Shown: positions 49,056-52,255 of the stretch, one piece after another | Numbering within the stretch: position 1 is the stretch's first letter | Layout of the letters: every line of letters starts with the position of its first letter | Assembly: GCA_026122225.1 (NCBI GenBank) | Contig: JANEZZ010000793.1 | Span: 1,488,001-1,552,000 of the forward strand | Source: Heloderma charlesbogerti | Taxonomy: Eukaryota; Chordata; Lepidosauria; Squamata; Helodermatidae | DNA length: 64,000 nt | Direction of reading: 5' to 3' | Notes under the pieces: generated by a model | What the model saw: only the letters and a program-made list of their open reading frames with translations | Database searches by the model: none | What the model was told of the DNA's origin: nothing | Translations under genes and position numbers: made by a program

Positions 49056-50431
49056 AGCTAGCAGTTATTAAAGCAACTGGAAACAGGAAAGAGTAGATTC
49101 TGGAATAGAGCAGGCCAGCAGACTTTCTGGGGTTGCTTTAGGAAGTGCTAGCTCCTCACTGACCTAGTGGGAGCACAGCAGCAGTATTGGATACTGTCCT
49201 CAGTAATAAAATATTGATTGCTTGAATTCACCATGCATACAGGCTTTAGGTAAACTCATATCAATACAACTATGTGTAAATGGCACTTAAAGTTTGAAAG
49301 TTAGGATGAACTTAAGTATTTTGGATATTTTGTTCTGGGAGTTAGTGTGCTGGATTTGGACATGGGACATCCAAGTTCAGATTCTACTGGATTTGGACCC
49401 AAGACACCCATGTTCAAATCCCACCTATCCATGAACTTGTGACATATTGCTCCTGATATTTTTGAAGGGAAAAATACAGGATAGTACCATATACAACAAC
49501 GTGAATTTATTGGACGAAGGGTGGTATACAAACGTAACTTCTAAATAGAAATGTGTGGTGACATAAAAAAAGAAGTTACTTATTACAAAGCCCAGGGAAA
49601 AATAAGGGGAAAAGGAGAATCCGTATTGCTGGTGGCACTGTGGAAAGTAAGAATCTTCTTCTTGCACCAAGGAAAAATATCATATCACAAGTTATTGAGC
49701 CTCAGATATTCATTTGGTAAAAATCCTATGCAATAGGCCCATCACAATAGTGCAGAAATTATCATTCACAGGGGTCCACAATTTTTGGCTTGTCTTGGTA
49801 GGCAAGCCCAAAGTCATGGTCACTAGGACCCTCCCCTCCCCAGTACTGACTTGTGCAACACCTCCCCGGCAATCACAGCCAATTCCCTGCTCCCTTTCCC
49901 AGCTCCATGTTGGGAGCTGGCAATTGTAAGGGATGGATAGTTTGACCCTGTGCAGCCAAGACACTACAGGCACCTAAGCCACACTATGGCCAAGTAAATG
50001 CCTGCCACCCTTCCTTCTCTACTGCAAATATGGAGGGGATGCTTGCTTGTCAGACTGTGCAGCTGAGACTCTGGTGTTTTGGCAATGCAGTGGCTAAACA
50101 ATTCCCAGCCTTCCTACCAATCTTAGAGCTTGGAAGGGGAGCAGGGATCACTGTGCAACAGAGGATATGATGCCCACCCACTTCTGCAGCTCCAGGTCTG
50201 GGAGGAAGATTGGGGCTCACATTCATCAGAGAGCAACAGTACCCTGACCATGCCAAATGAAAATGTGGAAGCCTGCTTATTCAACTGCCTAAAGGAAGGT
50301 CATTCCCAACAATGCAAACACACCTGCTGCAGCCTTAATTTTCTTCTCCTTTCATGTTCTTCTTTCAACAGCTGAGCTTCTTCATTAGGACTAAGTCTAA
50401 GTCCCCCAGCTTTGGTCACTTTCCTTTTCAT
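2767..50431 (-). CDS. CEP295: CEP295 gene model, 29 coding exons (span of CDS)
   Basis: CEP295 (KIAA1731; fly Ana1) is a centriole protein acting at the proximal part of new centrioles; it is needed for centriole-to-centrosome conversion and recruitment of pericentriolar factors. Exons, in order: 50324-50431, 48152-48352, 46152-46276, 43587-43680, 41416-41529, 38125-38265, 36133-36316, 35124-35282, 33057-33281, 29329-29435, 28116-28334, 27149-27232, 26868-26968, 25741-26728, 23839-24022, 20845-20997, 19377-19583, 18443-18552, 16261-16408, 15828-16067, 15230-15384, 14472-14619, 13152-13810, 11402-11575, 9683-9800, 8793-8978, 5369-5468, 3853-3952, 2767-2820. All introns are GT-AG, phases match throughout, and the total is 5,586 nt (1,861 codons plus TGA). 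The N-terminus ([20 protein letters not shown]), the charged coiled-coil first third and the C-terminal ALMS motif match vertebrate CEP295 as I recall it. Human CEP295 is about 2,600 aa, so this model is shorter: either the lineage differs or phase-neutral exons were missed. Confidence 0.95.
2935..3055 (+). mobile_element. MIR-like CORE-SINE fragment
   Basis: TTGTTCAGCCACCAAGTGGG, TGATCTTCAGC and repeated CTAACCTACT/AACCTAACC parts followed by TTTGTGAAAATAAAATTCC resemble the middle and end of lizard MIR elements. It is a short, diverged match. Confidence 0.45.
3853..3952 (-). CDS. CEP295: CEP295 coding exon 28, ALMS motif (residues 1811-1844)
   Basis: Completes the split Arg codon and encodes [20 protein letters not shown] then [13 protein letters not shown], the core of the ALMS motif. 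Acceptor TTTTGGCAG, donor AAG/GTAAAA, phase 0 out. Confidence 0.95.
4767..4891. mobile_element. Palindromic MITE (125 bp) with 10-bp perfect TIR
   Basis: Ends GTTGGATCCA and TGGATCCAAC are exact inverses. Inner arms TTTAGTCCCAC and GTGGGACTAAA match, and the centre AAGTTAGTCATGACTAACTT (4822-4841) is a perfect 20-nt palindrome. It lies in CEP295 intron 27. A related copy is split by Bov-B at 5.7-8.6 kb. Confidence 0.85.
5369..5468 (-). CDS. CEP295: CEP295 coding exon 27, ALMS motif (residues 1778-1811)
   Basis: Encodes [20 protein letters not shown] and IQMHQRTS, part of the ALMS motif shared by CEP295, ALMS1 and C10orf90. Ends in phase 2 at CG/GTACTG. It is separated from exon 26 by an intron carrying a Bov-B copy. 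Confidence 0.94.
5690..5780. mobile_element. Left part of a palindromic MITE interrupted by Bov-B
   Basis: GTCCAGATTGAGTCATACC, AGTAGACCCACTGAAATCAA, TAAGTTAGTCATGACTGACT and TTACTGATTTCA follow the same order as the element at 4767-4891. The matching right end (CTCTAAGTATAAC, then TGGATCCAACCC) appears only after the Bov-B tail at about 8583-8612. Confidence 0.75.
5781..8580 (+). mobile_element. Bov-B (RTE-clade) LINE, near full length, disrupted
   Basis: The 5' part encodes an apurinic-type endonuclease ([42 protein letters not shown]). After a frameshift near 6350 and others near 6930 come the reverse transcriptase motifs [19 protein letters not shown] and [14 protein letters not shown] stop at 7406-7408 and further frameshifts near 7900 and 8150 break the frame. 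The 3' end carries GAGTCGGACACGACT followed by AACGACTGAAC and a CAA-rich tail, the diagnostic Bov-B end. It lies in CEP295 intron 26, antisense to the gene, and interrupts a palindromic MITE. Confidence 0.92.
8583..8612. mobile_element. Right end of the interrupted palindromic MITE
   Basis: CTCTAAGTATAACAGAATGG then ATCCAACCCT is the expected right arm of the element that starts near 5690. A few bases at the junction are missing. Confidence 0.65.
8793..8978 (-). CDS. CEP295: CEP295 coding exon 26, start of C-terminal ALMS region (residues 1716-1778)
   Basis: Phase 1 at both ends. Encodes [20 protein letters not shown] then a basic segment [20 protein letters not shown]. The acceptor is CACACACAGCAG, a tandem NAGNAG site; use of the second AG drops one residue. 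The upstream AG at about 8999 is in the wrong phase. Confidence 0.9.
8979..9682 (-). other. CEP295 intron 25, nothing recognised
   Basis: AT-rich sequence between exons 25 and 26. No repeat family or RNA gene is recognisable. Confidence 0.6.
9683..9800 (-). CDS. CEP295: CEP295 coding exon 25 (residues 1677-1716)
   Basis: Acceptor CTTTTAACAG, donor GGAG/GTAAGT, phase 0 to 1. Encodes [20 protein letters not shown] and a Lys/Gln-rich end. Similarity to other species cannot be judged by eye; it is supported by strong splice sites and frame continuity. Confidence 0.8.
10390..10940 (-). mobile_element. Possible LTR-retroelement remnant
   Basis: A GC-richer block in AT-rich intron 24. On the minus strand a 124-codon open stretch (10851-10477) reads [20 protein letters not shown] and is Ser/Glu/Arg-rich, followed by TATAAAAGAAGAATAAAGC near 10450-10430, which combines a TATA-like and a poly(A)-like signal. 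No terminal repeats or target duplication were found. Confidence 0.35.
11402..11575 (-). CDS. CEP295: CEP295 coding exon 24 (residues 1619-1676)
   Basis: 58 codons, phase 0 at both ends, acceptor TTTATTTTGTAG, donor AAG/GTAAAC. Contains the conserved [20 protein letters not shown] block. Confidence 0.93.
11651..11783. mobile_element. Palindromic MITE with ~33-bp TIRs
   Basis: AGGGCGCGATCCTATGCATG plus TTTGGGCAGAGAA on the left mirrors TTCTCTGCCTAACATACATA plus GGATTGTGCCTT on the right. Inner arms CTACAACTCTCAGCATGCC and GGAATGCTGGGAATTGTAG also pair. It lies in CEP295 intron 23. Confidence 0.85.
11930..12245 (+). mobile_element. L2-type LINE 3' fragment
   Basis: ACTGTGAAACTCCCTCTTTA, GGAAGGTTAAATTGGCTCTT and a following AT-rich 3' UTR resemble the 3' ends of squamate L2 copies; compare GGAATGAACTCCCTAATAAG in the copy at 30.4-32.0 kb. 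Confidence 0.5.
12985..13085 (+). mobile_element. LINE 3' tail fragment
   Basis: GGTTTATTTCTTAATCTTTG, TAAGCTGCTCTGGGAGCC, GAATGGCAGGATAAAAATGC and TATAAATAAATAAAC form a typical LINE 3' tail. It explains the run-on frame past the donor of CEP295 exon 23. Confidence 0.6.
13152..13810 (-). CDS. CEP295: CEP295 coding exon 23 (residues 1399-1618)
   Basis: The second-longest exon. It starts [20 protein letters not shown] and ends SQSNIPVW at TGG/GTGAGT, a consensus donor; the open frame continues into the intron but the extra residues run into a LINE 3' tail. The 5' end has a tandem AAGCAG acceptor, so 13813 is an alternative start adding one residue. Confidence 0.88.
13811..15229 (-). other. 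CEP295 introns 21-22 around exon 22, nothing recognised
   Basis: Apart from exon 22 (14472-14619) this region shows no clear repeat, RNA gene or conserved motif. Confidence 0.5.
14472..14619 (-). CDS. CEP295: CEP295 coding exon 22 (residues 1350-1399)
   Basis: Acceptor TTTCTCTCCTTAG, donor CAAG/GTAATT, phase 0 to 1. Encodes [20 protein letters not shown] and an acidic end ([10 protein letters not shown]). Confidence 0.84.
15230..15384 (-). CDS. CEP295: CEP295 coding exon 21 (residues 1298-1349)
   Basis: Acceptor is a run of T followed by AG; donor AAG/GTATTT; phase 1 to 0. Encodes [20 protein letters not shown] then [20 protein letters not shown], with conserved aromatic and acidic residues. 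Confidence 0.88.
15828..16067 (-). CDS. CEP295: CEP295 coding exon 20 (residues 1218-1298)
   Basis: Phase 1 at both ends, acceptor CTTCCAG, donor CATG/GTAATA. Encodes [20 protein letters not shown] and a conserved block [20 protein letters not shown] that resembles the repeated [13 protein letters not shown] motif of vertebrate CEP295. Confidence 0.9.
16261..16408 (-). CDS. CEP295: CEP295 coding exon 19 (residues 1169-1218)
   Basis: Acceptor CTTGCCCTAG, donor ACAG/GTAAAT, phase 0 to 1. Encodes [20 protein letters not shown] and a Ser/Asn-rich end. Its acceptor lies about 85 nt downstream of the last D box of SCARNA9, the spacing usual for intronic C/D RNAs. Confidence 0.86.
16485..16777 (-). 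ncRNA. SCARNA9: SCARNA9 (mgU2-19/30), intronic C/D small Cajal-body RNA
   Basis: Two C/D modules are visible on the minus strand. The first has C box GUGAUGA (16754-16748) and D box CUGA (16734-16731); the guide AUAGCCAAA just upstream pairs with U2 snRNA nt 16-23, and the fifth base from the D box faces G19. The second has C box AUGAUGA (16552-16546) and D box CUGA (16497-16494); the guide CUACACUUGAU (16508-16498) matches U2 nt 26-36 without mismatch, and the fifth base faces A30. Gm19 and Am30 are the sites assigned to vertebrate SCARNA9, whose human gene also lies in CEP295 (KIAA1731). Between the modules is a G/U-rich tract, as in the human RNA. An 8-bp hairpin (16777-16755) abuts the first C box. 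The gene ends about 80-85 nt before the exon 19 acceptor. The outer ends are estimates. Confidence 0.88.
16922..18045. mobile_element. DNA-transposon-like repeat with GGTTCAGACATCACAACAA blocks
   Basis: Left part GAGTTCACACGTCATAC; right part has GGGTTCAGATGTCACAACAA, GTTCAGACATAACGACAACC and GGTTGTCGTGTCATGCAAAC, recurrent in this family. Whether the 1.1 kb is one element or two is unclear. It lies in CEP295 intron 18, upstream of SCARNA9. Confidence 0.4.
18443..18552 (-). CDS. CEP295: CEP295 coding exon 18 (residues 1132-1168)
   Basis: Acceptor TTTTTGTATTCAG; phase 1 start, phase 0 end at ACG/GTTAGT, a weak donor. Encodes [20 protein letters not shown] and a short tail. The following intron carries SCARNA9. 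Confidence 0.82.
18945..19022 (+). mobile_element. LINE 3' tail fragment
   Basis: GCTGTTCACCACTCCAAAAT, CTTTTGATGTGGAGCGGTAT and ATAAATACTGTAAATAAATA are a LINE 3' end. CEP295 intron 17. Confidence 0.6.
19377..19583 (-). CDS. CEP295: CEP295 coding exon 17 (residues 1063-1132)
   Basis: Phase 1 at both ends, donor GTGAGA. Encodes [20 protein letters not shown] followed by an acidic Ser-rich region ending ETGGLCDS. Confidence 0.86.
20505..20700 (+). mobile_element. L2-type LINE 3' fragment
   Basis: GGCTTTAAAAACCTGGCTGT, TCAGGCAGGCATTTGGGG, GTACGCTGCCTAGAGTGGCC and GGTGGCTAATAAATCAAATC with a final AATAAATAAA match L2-type ends. Confidence 0.65.
20845..20997 (-). CDS. CEP295: CEP295 coding exon 16 (residues 1012-1063)
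   Basis: Phase 1 at both ends; acceptor ACTTTACAG, donor ACAG/GTAAAC. Encodes [20 protein letters not shown] and the conserved [24 protein letters not shown] segment ending RHSTTG. Confidence 0.88.
21040..21210 (+). mobile_element. MIR-like CORE-SINE fragment
   Basis: GATCCCCAGTTAAAATCTCA, then GTGGCCTTAGGTAAGCCATT, TCTCTGCATGAGGAGGATAA, CAATACCGACCCATCTTACA and AGGTTGTAAGGGTTAATGTG follow the MIR consensus order. It lies just left of the deleted Bov-B. Confidence 0.7.
21320..21330. repeat. Left target-site duplication of the deleted Bov-B
   Basis: ATGCAGTTGGT directly precedes the element and recurs exactly at 23580-23590 after its CAA-rich 3' tail. This marks both ends of a single LINE insertion. 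Confidence 0.93.
21331..23579 (+). mobile_element. Bov-B LINE, internally deleted, with intact reverse transcriptase frame
   Basis: The element is bounded by an 11-bp target duplication ATGCAGTTGGT (21320-21330 and 23580-23590). About 180 bp at its 5' end (GTTCCATGGGGTTTTCTTGG ... CACAACAAGGCAGTGATCC) resemble what I recall of the Bov-B 5' untranslated region. The sequence then jumps near 21515 to the region between endonuclease and RT, so the endonuclease is missing. From 21507 to 23573 a 688-aa frame is open and holds the RT motifs [23 protein letters not shown] and [13 protein letters not shown] and the C-terminal [17 protein letters not shown] region. It lies in CEP295 intron 15, antisense to the gene. 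Confidence 0.93.
23580..23590. repeat. Right target-site duplication of the deleted Bov-B
   Basis: Exact copy of ATGCAGTTGGT at 21320-21330, directly after the TGAACAACA tail of the element. Confidence 0.93.
23839..24022 (-). CDS. CEP295: CEP295 coding exon 15 (residues 951-1012)
   Basis: Phase 0 start after CTTTATAG, phase 1 end at ATTG/GTATGG. Encodes [20 protein letters not shown] followed by an acidic Ser-rich stretch ([15 protein letters not shown]). Its downstream intron contains the internally deleted Bov-B copy. Confidence 0.86.
24115..24210. repeat. Palindromic squamate repeat (GTAAGTCCC ... CCCAGGTAA type)
   Basis: TAATCCTATT, TTGCTTAGAAGTACATTCTG, GGGAATTATTCCCAGGTAAA and TGTGCACAGGACTGCAGCCT follow the order of a very common short squamate repeat. 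It lies in CEP295 intron 14. Confidence 0.6.
24886..24975. repeat. Palindromic squamate repeat, second copy
   Basis: CAGGTCCCACTAAGTTCAAC, AGAGCTTACTCCCAAGTTTG and CATAGGATTGCAGCCTGC match the same family. Confidence 0.6.
25741..26728 (-). CDS. CEP295: CEP295 large coding exon 14 (residues 621-950)
   Basis: The longest exon, 988 nt. It starts with the helix [20 protein letters not shown], then a [20 protein letters not shown] segment, a low-complexity Ser/Pro/Gln middle, and ends with a strong coiled coil ([20 protein letters not shown] ... [16 protein letters not shown]). The frame runs three codons past the donor CGG/GTATGC before a stop. The coiled-coil end is closely similar to vertebrate CEP295. 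Confidence 0.95.
26868..26968 (-). CDS. CEP295: CEP295 coding exon 13 (residues 588-621)
   Basis: Acceptor TTTCTCTTCAG, ends in phase 2 at AG/GTATTT. Encodes [20 protein letters not shown] then [13 protein letters not shown], which joins directly to the [14 protein letters not shown] helix of the next exon. Confidence 0.9.
27149..27232 (-). CDS. CEP295: CEP295 coding exon 12 (residues 560-587)
   Basis: 28 codons, phase 0 at both ends, acceptor CAGCTCTTAG, donor CAG/GTACAT. Encodes [18 protein letters not shown] and a short tail. Confidence 0.85.
27233..28115 (-). other. CEP295 intron 11, nothing recognised
   Basis: AT-rich intron without a repeat family or RNA gene that I can name. Confidence 0.5.
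28116..28334 (-). CDS. CEP295: CEP295 coding exon 11 (residues 487-559)
   Basis: 73 codons, phase 0 at both ends. Encodes a Gln-rich coiled coil ([20 protein letters not shown]) running into a hydrophobic segment [12 protein letters not shown]. Donor GTAAAA. Confidence 0.88.
28335..29328 (-). other. CEP295 intron 10, nothing recognised
   Basis: AT-rich intron with a T run at about 28440-28452 and no other recognisable feature. Confidence 0.5.
29329..29435 (-). CDS. CEP295: CEP295 coding exon 10 (residues 451-486)
   Basis: Short exon with acceptor TTTTTTAG and donor CAG/GTACAG; starts in phase 1, ends in phase 0. Encodes [20 protein letters not shown] and a charged end ([10 protein letters not shown]). 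It is supported mainly by frame and splice-site continuity with its neighbours. Confidence 0.82.
29877..29956. mobile_element. Hairpin MITE, 30-nt arms
   Basis: Arm 29877-29906 (CTTAACTATGGTTAGTTGGA ...) and arm 29927-29956 (... TCAACTAACCATAGTTAAG) are inverses with two mismatches around a 20-nt loop. It lies in CEP295 intron 9 between exon 10 and the L2 copy. Confidence 0.8.
30005..30180 (+). mobile_element. MIR-like CORE-SINE
   Basis: Contains CTTGGTTCAAATCCTTGCTC (B-box region), CAGTCACTATTTCTTGG, GAATTGTTGTGAGGAAAAAA and a region near TGTGTAATAAAAAATG, in the order of MIR/CORE-SINEs. It lies in CEP295 intron 9, just right of a hairpin MITE. Confidence 0.7.
30405..31993 (+). mobile_element. 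L2 LINE fragment (RT and 3' end), frame-broken
   Basis: Translation in pieces gives L2 reverse-transcriptase text: a region like [19 protein letters not shown], a [11 protein letters not shown] box near 30915, then [58 protein letters not shown] and [20 protein letters not shown] ending in TFLFSQAF. Stops and frameshifts interrupt it. The 3' end (GTGAACTGCCCAGACAGC, then GGTATAGAAATGAAATGAA and TAAATAAATAAA) is the usual L2-type tail. It lies in CEP295 intron 9, antisense to the gene. Confidence 0.88.
31994..33056 (-). other. Right part of CEP295 intron 9, nothing firmly recognised
   Basis: Follows the L2 tail. A GC-richer stretch at 32340-32720 may be an old repeat but has no clear ends. 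Confidence 0.4.
33057..33281 (-). CDS. CEP295: CEP295 coding exon 9 (residues 376-451)
   Basis: 75 codons including a split glycine, phase 1 at both ends. Contains the conserved [17 protein letters not shown] motif followed by a Ser/Glu-rich segment ([20 protein letters not shown]). Donor GTATGT. Confidence 0.92.
33955..33959. repeat. Left 5-bp target duplication of the solo LTR
   Basis: GCAAC directly before TGTAATGG; the same five bases follow CATACA at 35072-35076. Confidence 0.8.
34424..34540. repeat. GC-rich imperfect tandem repeat inside the LTR
   Basis: Three imperfect ~42-bp units, each with GGGGAGGCGCCCCGTCCCTC-like and AAATTCTTGGC-like parts (for example AAATTCTTGGCGGGG and AAATTCTGGCCGGGG). 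Open frames across this region are composition artefacts. Confidence 0.7.
34607..34703. repeat. Two tandem hairpins with the same arm sequence
   Basis: Arms 34607-34625 and 34628-34646 form a 19-bp stem with one wobble pair. Arms 34666-34683 and 34686-34703 form a perfect 18-bp stem. Both use GTGATAGGCTACGTAAA (GTGACAGG in the first) and both have a 2-nt spacer. Confidence 0.9.
35072..35076. repeat. Right 5-bp target duplication of the solo LTR
   Basis: GCAAC directly after the terminal CATACA of the LTR; matches 33955-33959. Confidence 0.8.
35124..35282 (-). CDS. CEP295: CEP295 coding exon 8 (residues 323-376)
   Basis: Acceptor TTTCTTTACACAG, donor GTAAGA, phase 1 at both ends. Encodes [20 protein letters not shown] followed by an acidic stretch. 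The exon lies only 48 bp from the right target duplication of the solo LTR inserted in the next intron, so its 3' flank is almost directly retroelement. Confidence 0.92.
35283..38124 (-). other. CEP295 introns 6-7 around exon 7, nothing firmly recognised
   Basis: Outside exon 7 no named repeat is evident. A GC-richer block at 37360-37640 lacks identifiable ends. Confidence 0.4.
36133..36316 (-). CDS. CEP295: CEP295 coding exon 7 (residues 262-323)
   Basis: Encodes [20 protein letters not shown] and the conserved [20 protein letters not shown] block, then [14 protein letters not shown]. It ends in phase 1 at a GTGAGC donor. Confidence 0.94.
38125..38265 (-). CDS. CEP295: CEP295 coding exon 6 (residues 215-261)
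   Basis: 47 codons, phase 0 at both ends, acceptor TGACTGCTAG and donor CGA/GTAAGC. Encodes [20 protein letters not shown] followed by further highly charged helix ([20 protein letters not shown]). Confidence 0.92.
39254..40045. mobile_element. DNA-transposon-like element with TTCACACGACA ends (~0.8 kb)
   Basis: The left end TTCACACGACAGG and the right end TGTCGTGTGAACCCA are inverted. Internal CAACCCACGATAAAA and GGGTTCGGACAACACAACAA are typical of a family also seen at 17.85-18.05 kb and 42.35-42.50 kb. No transposase is visible. Confidence 0.55.
41416..41529 (-). CDS. CEP295: CEP295 coding exon 5 (residues 177-214)
   Basis: 38 codons, phase 0 at both ends. Begins [20 protein letters not shown] and ends REMDAEQ at a CAG/GTGATT donor; the reading frame stays open into the intron but the homology stops here. 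Confidence 0.92.
41875..42115 (-). mobile_element. MIR-like fragment, minus orientation
   Basis: CAATATTATTACCCCCATAG, TGCAGATAAGGAGTGGAGTC and GGTTTGCCAAAAGC resemble the ATTATTACCCCATTTTACAG-type end of MIR read in reverse. It is diverged. Confidence 0.45.
42130..42310 (+). mobile_element. L2-type LINE 3' fragment
   Basis: GGGCTTTTTCAGTGGAGGGC, CCACACCATTGGAACTCCCC and AAAGACACATTTATTCCAGT correspond to the end of L2 ([16 protein letters not shown] region and after). CEP295 intron 4. Confidence 0.6.
42335..42500. mobile_element. Repeat with TTCACACAT / CAATCCAAAG inverted arms
   Basis: CTTTGGATTGTTAAACCCAC and AACAATCCAAAGTGTCC are inverted; GTTCACACATAACTGTGGC and GTTCACACATCACGCAG flank them. 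Related to the TTCAGACATCACAAC family. Confidence 0.5.
42631..42650. repeat. (CATA)5 microsatellite
   Basis: Five CATA units after a LINE-type 3' end (GAAAGGCAGATTAATTTTA). CEP295 intron 4. Confidence 0.9.
42806..42923. mobile_element. hAT-like palindromic MITE nested in another repeat
   Basis: CAGAGGTGGGCAACTTGTGG, GATGTTTTGGCCTACAACTC, then GTTATAGGCCACAAACTGTC and CACCC form the palindrome. On both sides (AAGTTAGTCATGCTTAAG left, CAACTAACTTGTTC and ATTTCAGTGGACATAAGC right) are the arms of the 4767-type MITE, so this copy inserted into it. Confidence 0.7.
43587..43680 (-). CDS. CEP295: CEP295 coding exon 4 (residues 145-176)
   Basis: Completes the split Trp codon, then encodes [20 protein letters not shown] and the proline run [11 protein letters not shown]. 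Donor GTGAGT is close to consensus; phase 0 at the 3' end. The proline run is a conserved CEP295 landmark. Confidence 0.93.
44045..44140. repeat. Palindromic squamate repeat, third copy
   Basis: GACTGCAGTCCTAACTACTT, CAGCAAGTCCCAATAAATTC, AGTTGGACATACTTCAGAGT and ATACATGCATAGGATTGGGC match the family. CEP295 intron 3. Confidence 0.55.
44850..45120 (+). mobile_element. LINE 3' UTR and tail fragment
   Basis: AT-rich TTTTAAAATGCTGTGATGG, then GTACAACCACCTGGAATGTA, ATAAATGGAAAGGCAGTATA and TAAACGAAATTGACAATG match a LINE 3' end. CEP295 intron 3. Confidence 0.5.
45135..45425. mobile_element. Second copy of the CTGGTGGAA repeat family
   Basis: CTGCTGGTGGAAAGGGGAAG, GCCAATCTTCCCCTCCCCCT, GCACCACTTCCCC and AATCAACAAAAATTACTTCC correspond in order to parts of the copy at 2172-2425; the right end has TGCCAGTGGAAATGC. 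Confidence 0.55.
46152..46276 (-). CDS. CEP295: CEP295 coding exon 3 (residues 104-145)
   Basis: Begins GAACCTGATTTGGAG ([10 protein letters not shown]) after the acceptor TTTCAAAG and ends in phase 2 at TG/GTAACA within a tryptophan codon. It continues the charged coiled-coil region ([18 protein letters not shown]). Confidence 0.93.
46520..47085. mobile_element. Probable DNA-transposon-derived repeat (~560 bp)
   Basis: CACGCCCAATCTTAGGAG at the left and GGCATAGGATTGCTCCCTT at the right resemble the GGGCGCAATCCTATG-type inverted ends of neighbouring elements. The interior is GC-rich and has no coding frame of note. It lies in CEP295 intron 2; boundaries are approximate. Confidence 0.4.
47413..47772 (-). 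mobile_element. TIR element (~360 bp), inverted copy of 59899-60286
   Basis: Starts AGGGCGCAATCCTATGGG and ends CCATAGTATTGCTTCC. The right part read in reverse (ACTATGGCTGCTAGTTAGCG, GCTAGATGGCCATAGGAT) matches the left part of the element at 59899. Confidence 0.65.
48152..48352 (-). CDS. CEP295: CEP295 coding exon 2 (residues 37-103)
   Basis: Phase 0 at both ends, 67 codons, acceptor CCCACCAG and donor AAT/GTAGGT. It encodes [20 protein letters not shown] and continues as a charged alpha-helical stretch ending AKEN. The later GTAAAT 4 nt downstream cannot be the donor, because it would bring a stop codon into the next exon. Confidence 0.94.
49021..49053. repeat. (CA)n microsatellite
   Basis: An uninterrupted CA run of about 16 units in CEP295 intron 1, likely polymorphic. 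Confidence 0.97.
49330..49545 (+). mobile_element. MIR-like CORE-SINE with a partial internal duplication
   Basis: TGGATTTGGACATGGGACAT and TGGATTTGGACCCAAGACAC are near-repeats, followed by GTTCAAATCCCACC (B-box-like), CTTGTGACATATTGC, and a tail GGACGAAGGGTGGTATACAA typical of these SINE/LINE ends. Confidence 0.55.
50324..50431 (-). CDS. CEP295: CEP295 coding exon 1 (residues 1-36)
   Basis: The exon starts with the ATG at 50431-50429 and encodes [20 protein letters not shown] followed by a basic, glutamate-rich stretch ending RRRKLRLQQ. It ends in phase 0 at a CAG/GTGTGT donor (GT at 50323-50322). This is the conserved vertebrate N-terminus, which fixes the start. Confidence 0.93.
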
Positions 50432-50456
50432 CTTTGGATACGTTTAATATTCTATG
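50432..50456 (-). other. CEP295: CEP295 5' UTR part of first coding exon
   Basis: A pyrimidine-rich tract followed by AATGCAG lies just upstream on the minus strand, giving a plausible acceptor after 50457. About 25 nt of 5' UTR would then precede the ATG. This implies a separate non-coding first exon upstream, probably in the CpG island near 58.1 kb. Confidence 0.55.
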
Positions 50457-52255
50457 CTGCATTAGTGAAGCAAAAGACAATAGAAATACATTTTGTTTCA
50501 ATATATTTCATCGAAGTTAATGTGCAAAATTAACAAGTGTCTGTAATTGGCACTAAAAAAGCTCATTTTCTTGGCACCAAAAATGGTGTACAAGTCATGA
50601 GAATCTATGAAGTTCCATTTTAAGCCATTTCTCTCCATGAAATGAAATTCGAGTTCTTCATACATTTTAACCTAATACTGTTGTTACAGTTTTTCAACCA
50701 TTTCAACACTACACACTGGATCTAAGAAAAAGCTGAAATTTTATCCTTACAGCATTTTGCAAGCACAACATTCTATTCACTTCATTAAAAGGGTATAAAG
50801 AAATGAGACAACTTCTACCCTTTCAGATGGAATGCATTTAAAAGTAATGAAATGTTCACAAAAATAAAAAGATCAGAAAATATAATGAATGGGGTTTGAC
50901 TATTTGTCATCATACTATTCAGCGTTCCAGACATACTATCATCATGTTTTCAAATTTCTCACTGCAATCACAAGGGTTAGAAATGTCATTCTGAAAACAG
51001 TTAAAAGCTTTACAAGAGGATTGTAAGTATCACAAGCCATCCAAGGCATCTCAACGACACCAACAGTCTTTTTGGCATATGTTCCCCATAATTTCAGCAC
51101 TGTTACACAGATACTTTTTTACTCATGAAGATAAATGGGCACTGAATTCAATACACATTTTTAAAAGAAATAAGTGTACTGCATAAGCTGCTTCAAAGGA
51201 AATCCACTAAGGGTTCACAAGGTCTCCAGTGGATAGAATTTCATAAAGCTCAATCAATAAGCAAAAACTCAAGAACTTTCTTAATGCATCTTTTACAGAA
51301 AGAGCATTCAAACAAGACTTTCTTGGGAGCTCTCTAGCCTTAGCTAATTGTGTAAAAACGGAAAGAAAAGCAGACATTTGTCTTGAAGTGACAAATCCAG
51401 CCATCACTCTCCAAAACATAATATTCCTCTCCCTCAATGCCTCAAAGCAACAACAACGACAACAACTAGAGCCACATTTTATTACTGCCCTAAGGCTCCA
51501 AAATGAATGGCAACACCCACATCAATGAACTGACAATTAACCAGCCTTCACTGATACTAACCATATTAATGCAAAATTAGCTCTATCTTATAATTCAAGG
51601 CAGGCCTCAATTATTTTTTAATGAAAACAGCAGCCTTGTTGCTGCCTTAGGCCAGGCATGGGCAGGCATCAGGTTTGCGAGATCTACTTCCTTTTTAACT
51701 AGAACATCAAAGTTTACCAACCACAGCAAAGTCCAAAATAGTGGTTTGTTTCGGATAGAACTAGATACAAGATCATGGTTTGGTGGGTGGAGCTAATTAC
51801 TGCACTCTGTGAGCTATATACTGGGATGACTGGCATAGACAAGAGCAAGTCTACATTTCAATTGCTACAAATCAAGCAGCTGTATCAGTGTTACTCTTAC
51901 TTAGAGTAGACCCATTGAAATGAATGGGCCTTGTTAGATGAACACTGGATACAACCCAAGGACACTAACAGCCTTTTTAAAAAAGAAACAGACACACATC
52001 TCATTGTTGCTAAACAAGACAGAGTCAAGAAACCCTTGTTGATCTAATGCAGATCTGGATCACCTTCTCCCCACTCCTGCCTTAAGCAGTTTTTCTGAAG
52101 ACAACAGAAAGGGGCCACAATCACACAGTAGAAACACAAGGATGTAGCCTTCTCTAAAACATATGAAACAGCTCTGAGAAAAGACAGCCAAGAAAAAAAG
52201 TCAAAGTTTCAAACAAGTTTACACGGAAGTGAATATTGCTGAGCTTGACAGAATT
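50457..52255 (-). other. Left part of the CEP295 5' intron, nothing firmly recognised
   Basis: AT-rich. A fragment at 51895-51955 (AGAGTAGACCCATTGAAATG, AATGGGCC) belongs to the 4767-type palindromic family. Confidence 0.45.

Larger units (their letters stand above)
48353..50323 (-). other. CEP295 intron 1
   Basis: Holds the CA microsatellite and the MIR-like copy. The remainder, including a GC-richer part at 49770-50250, is unassigned. Confidence 0.5.
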
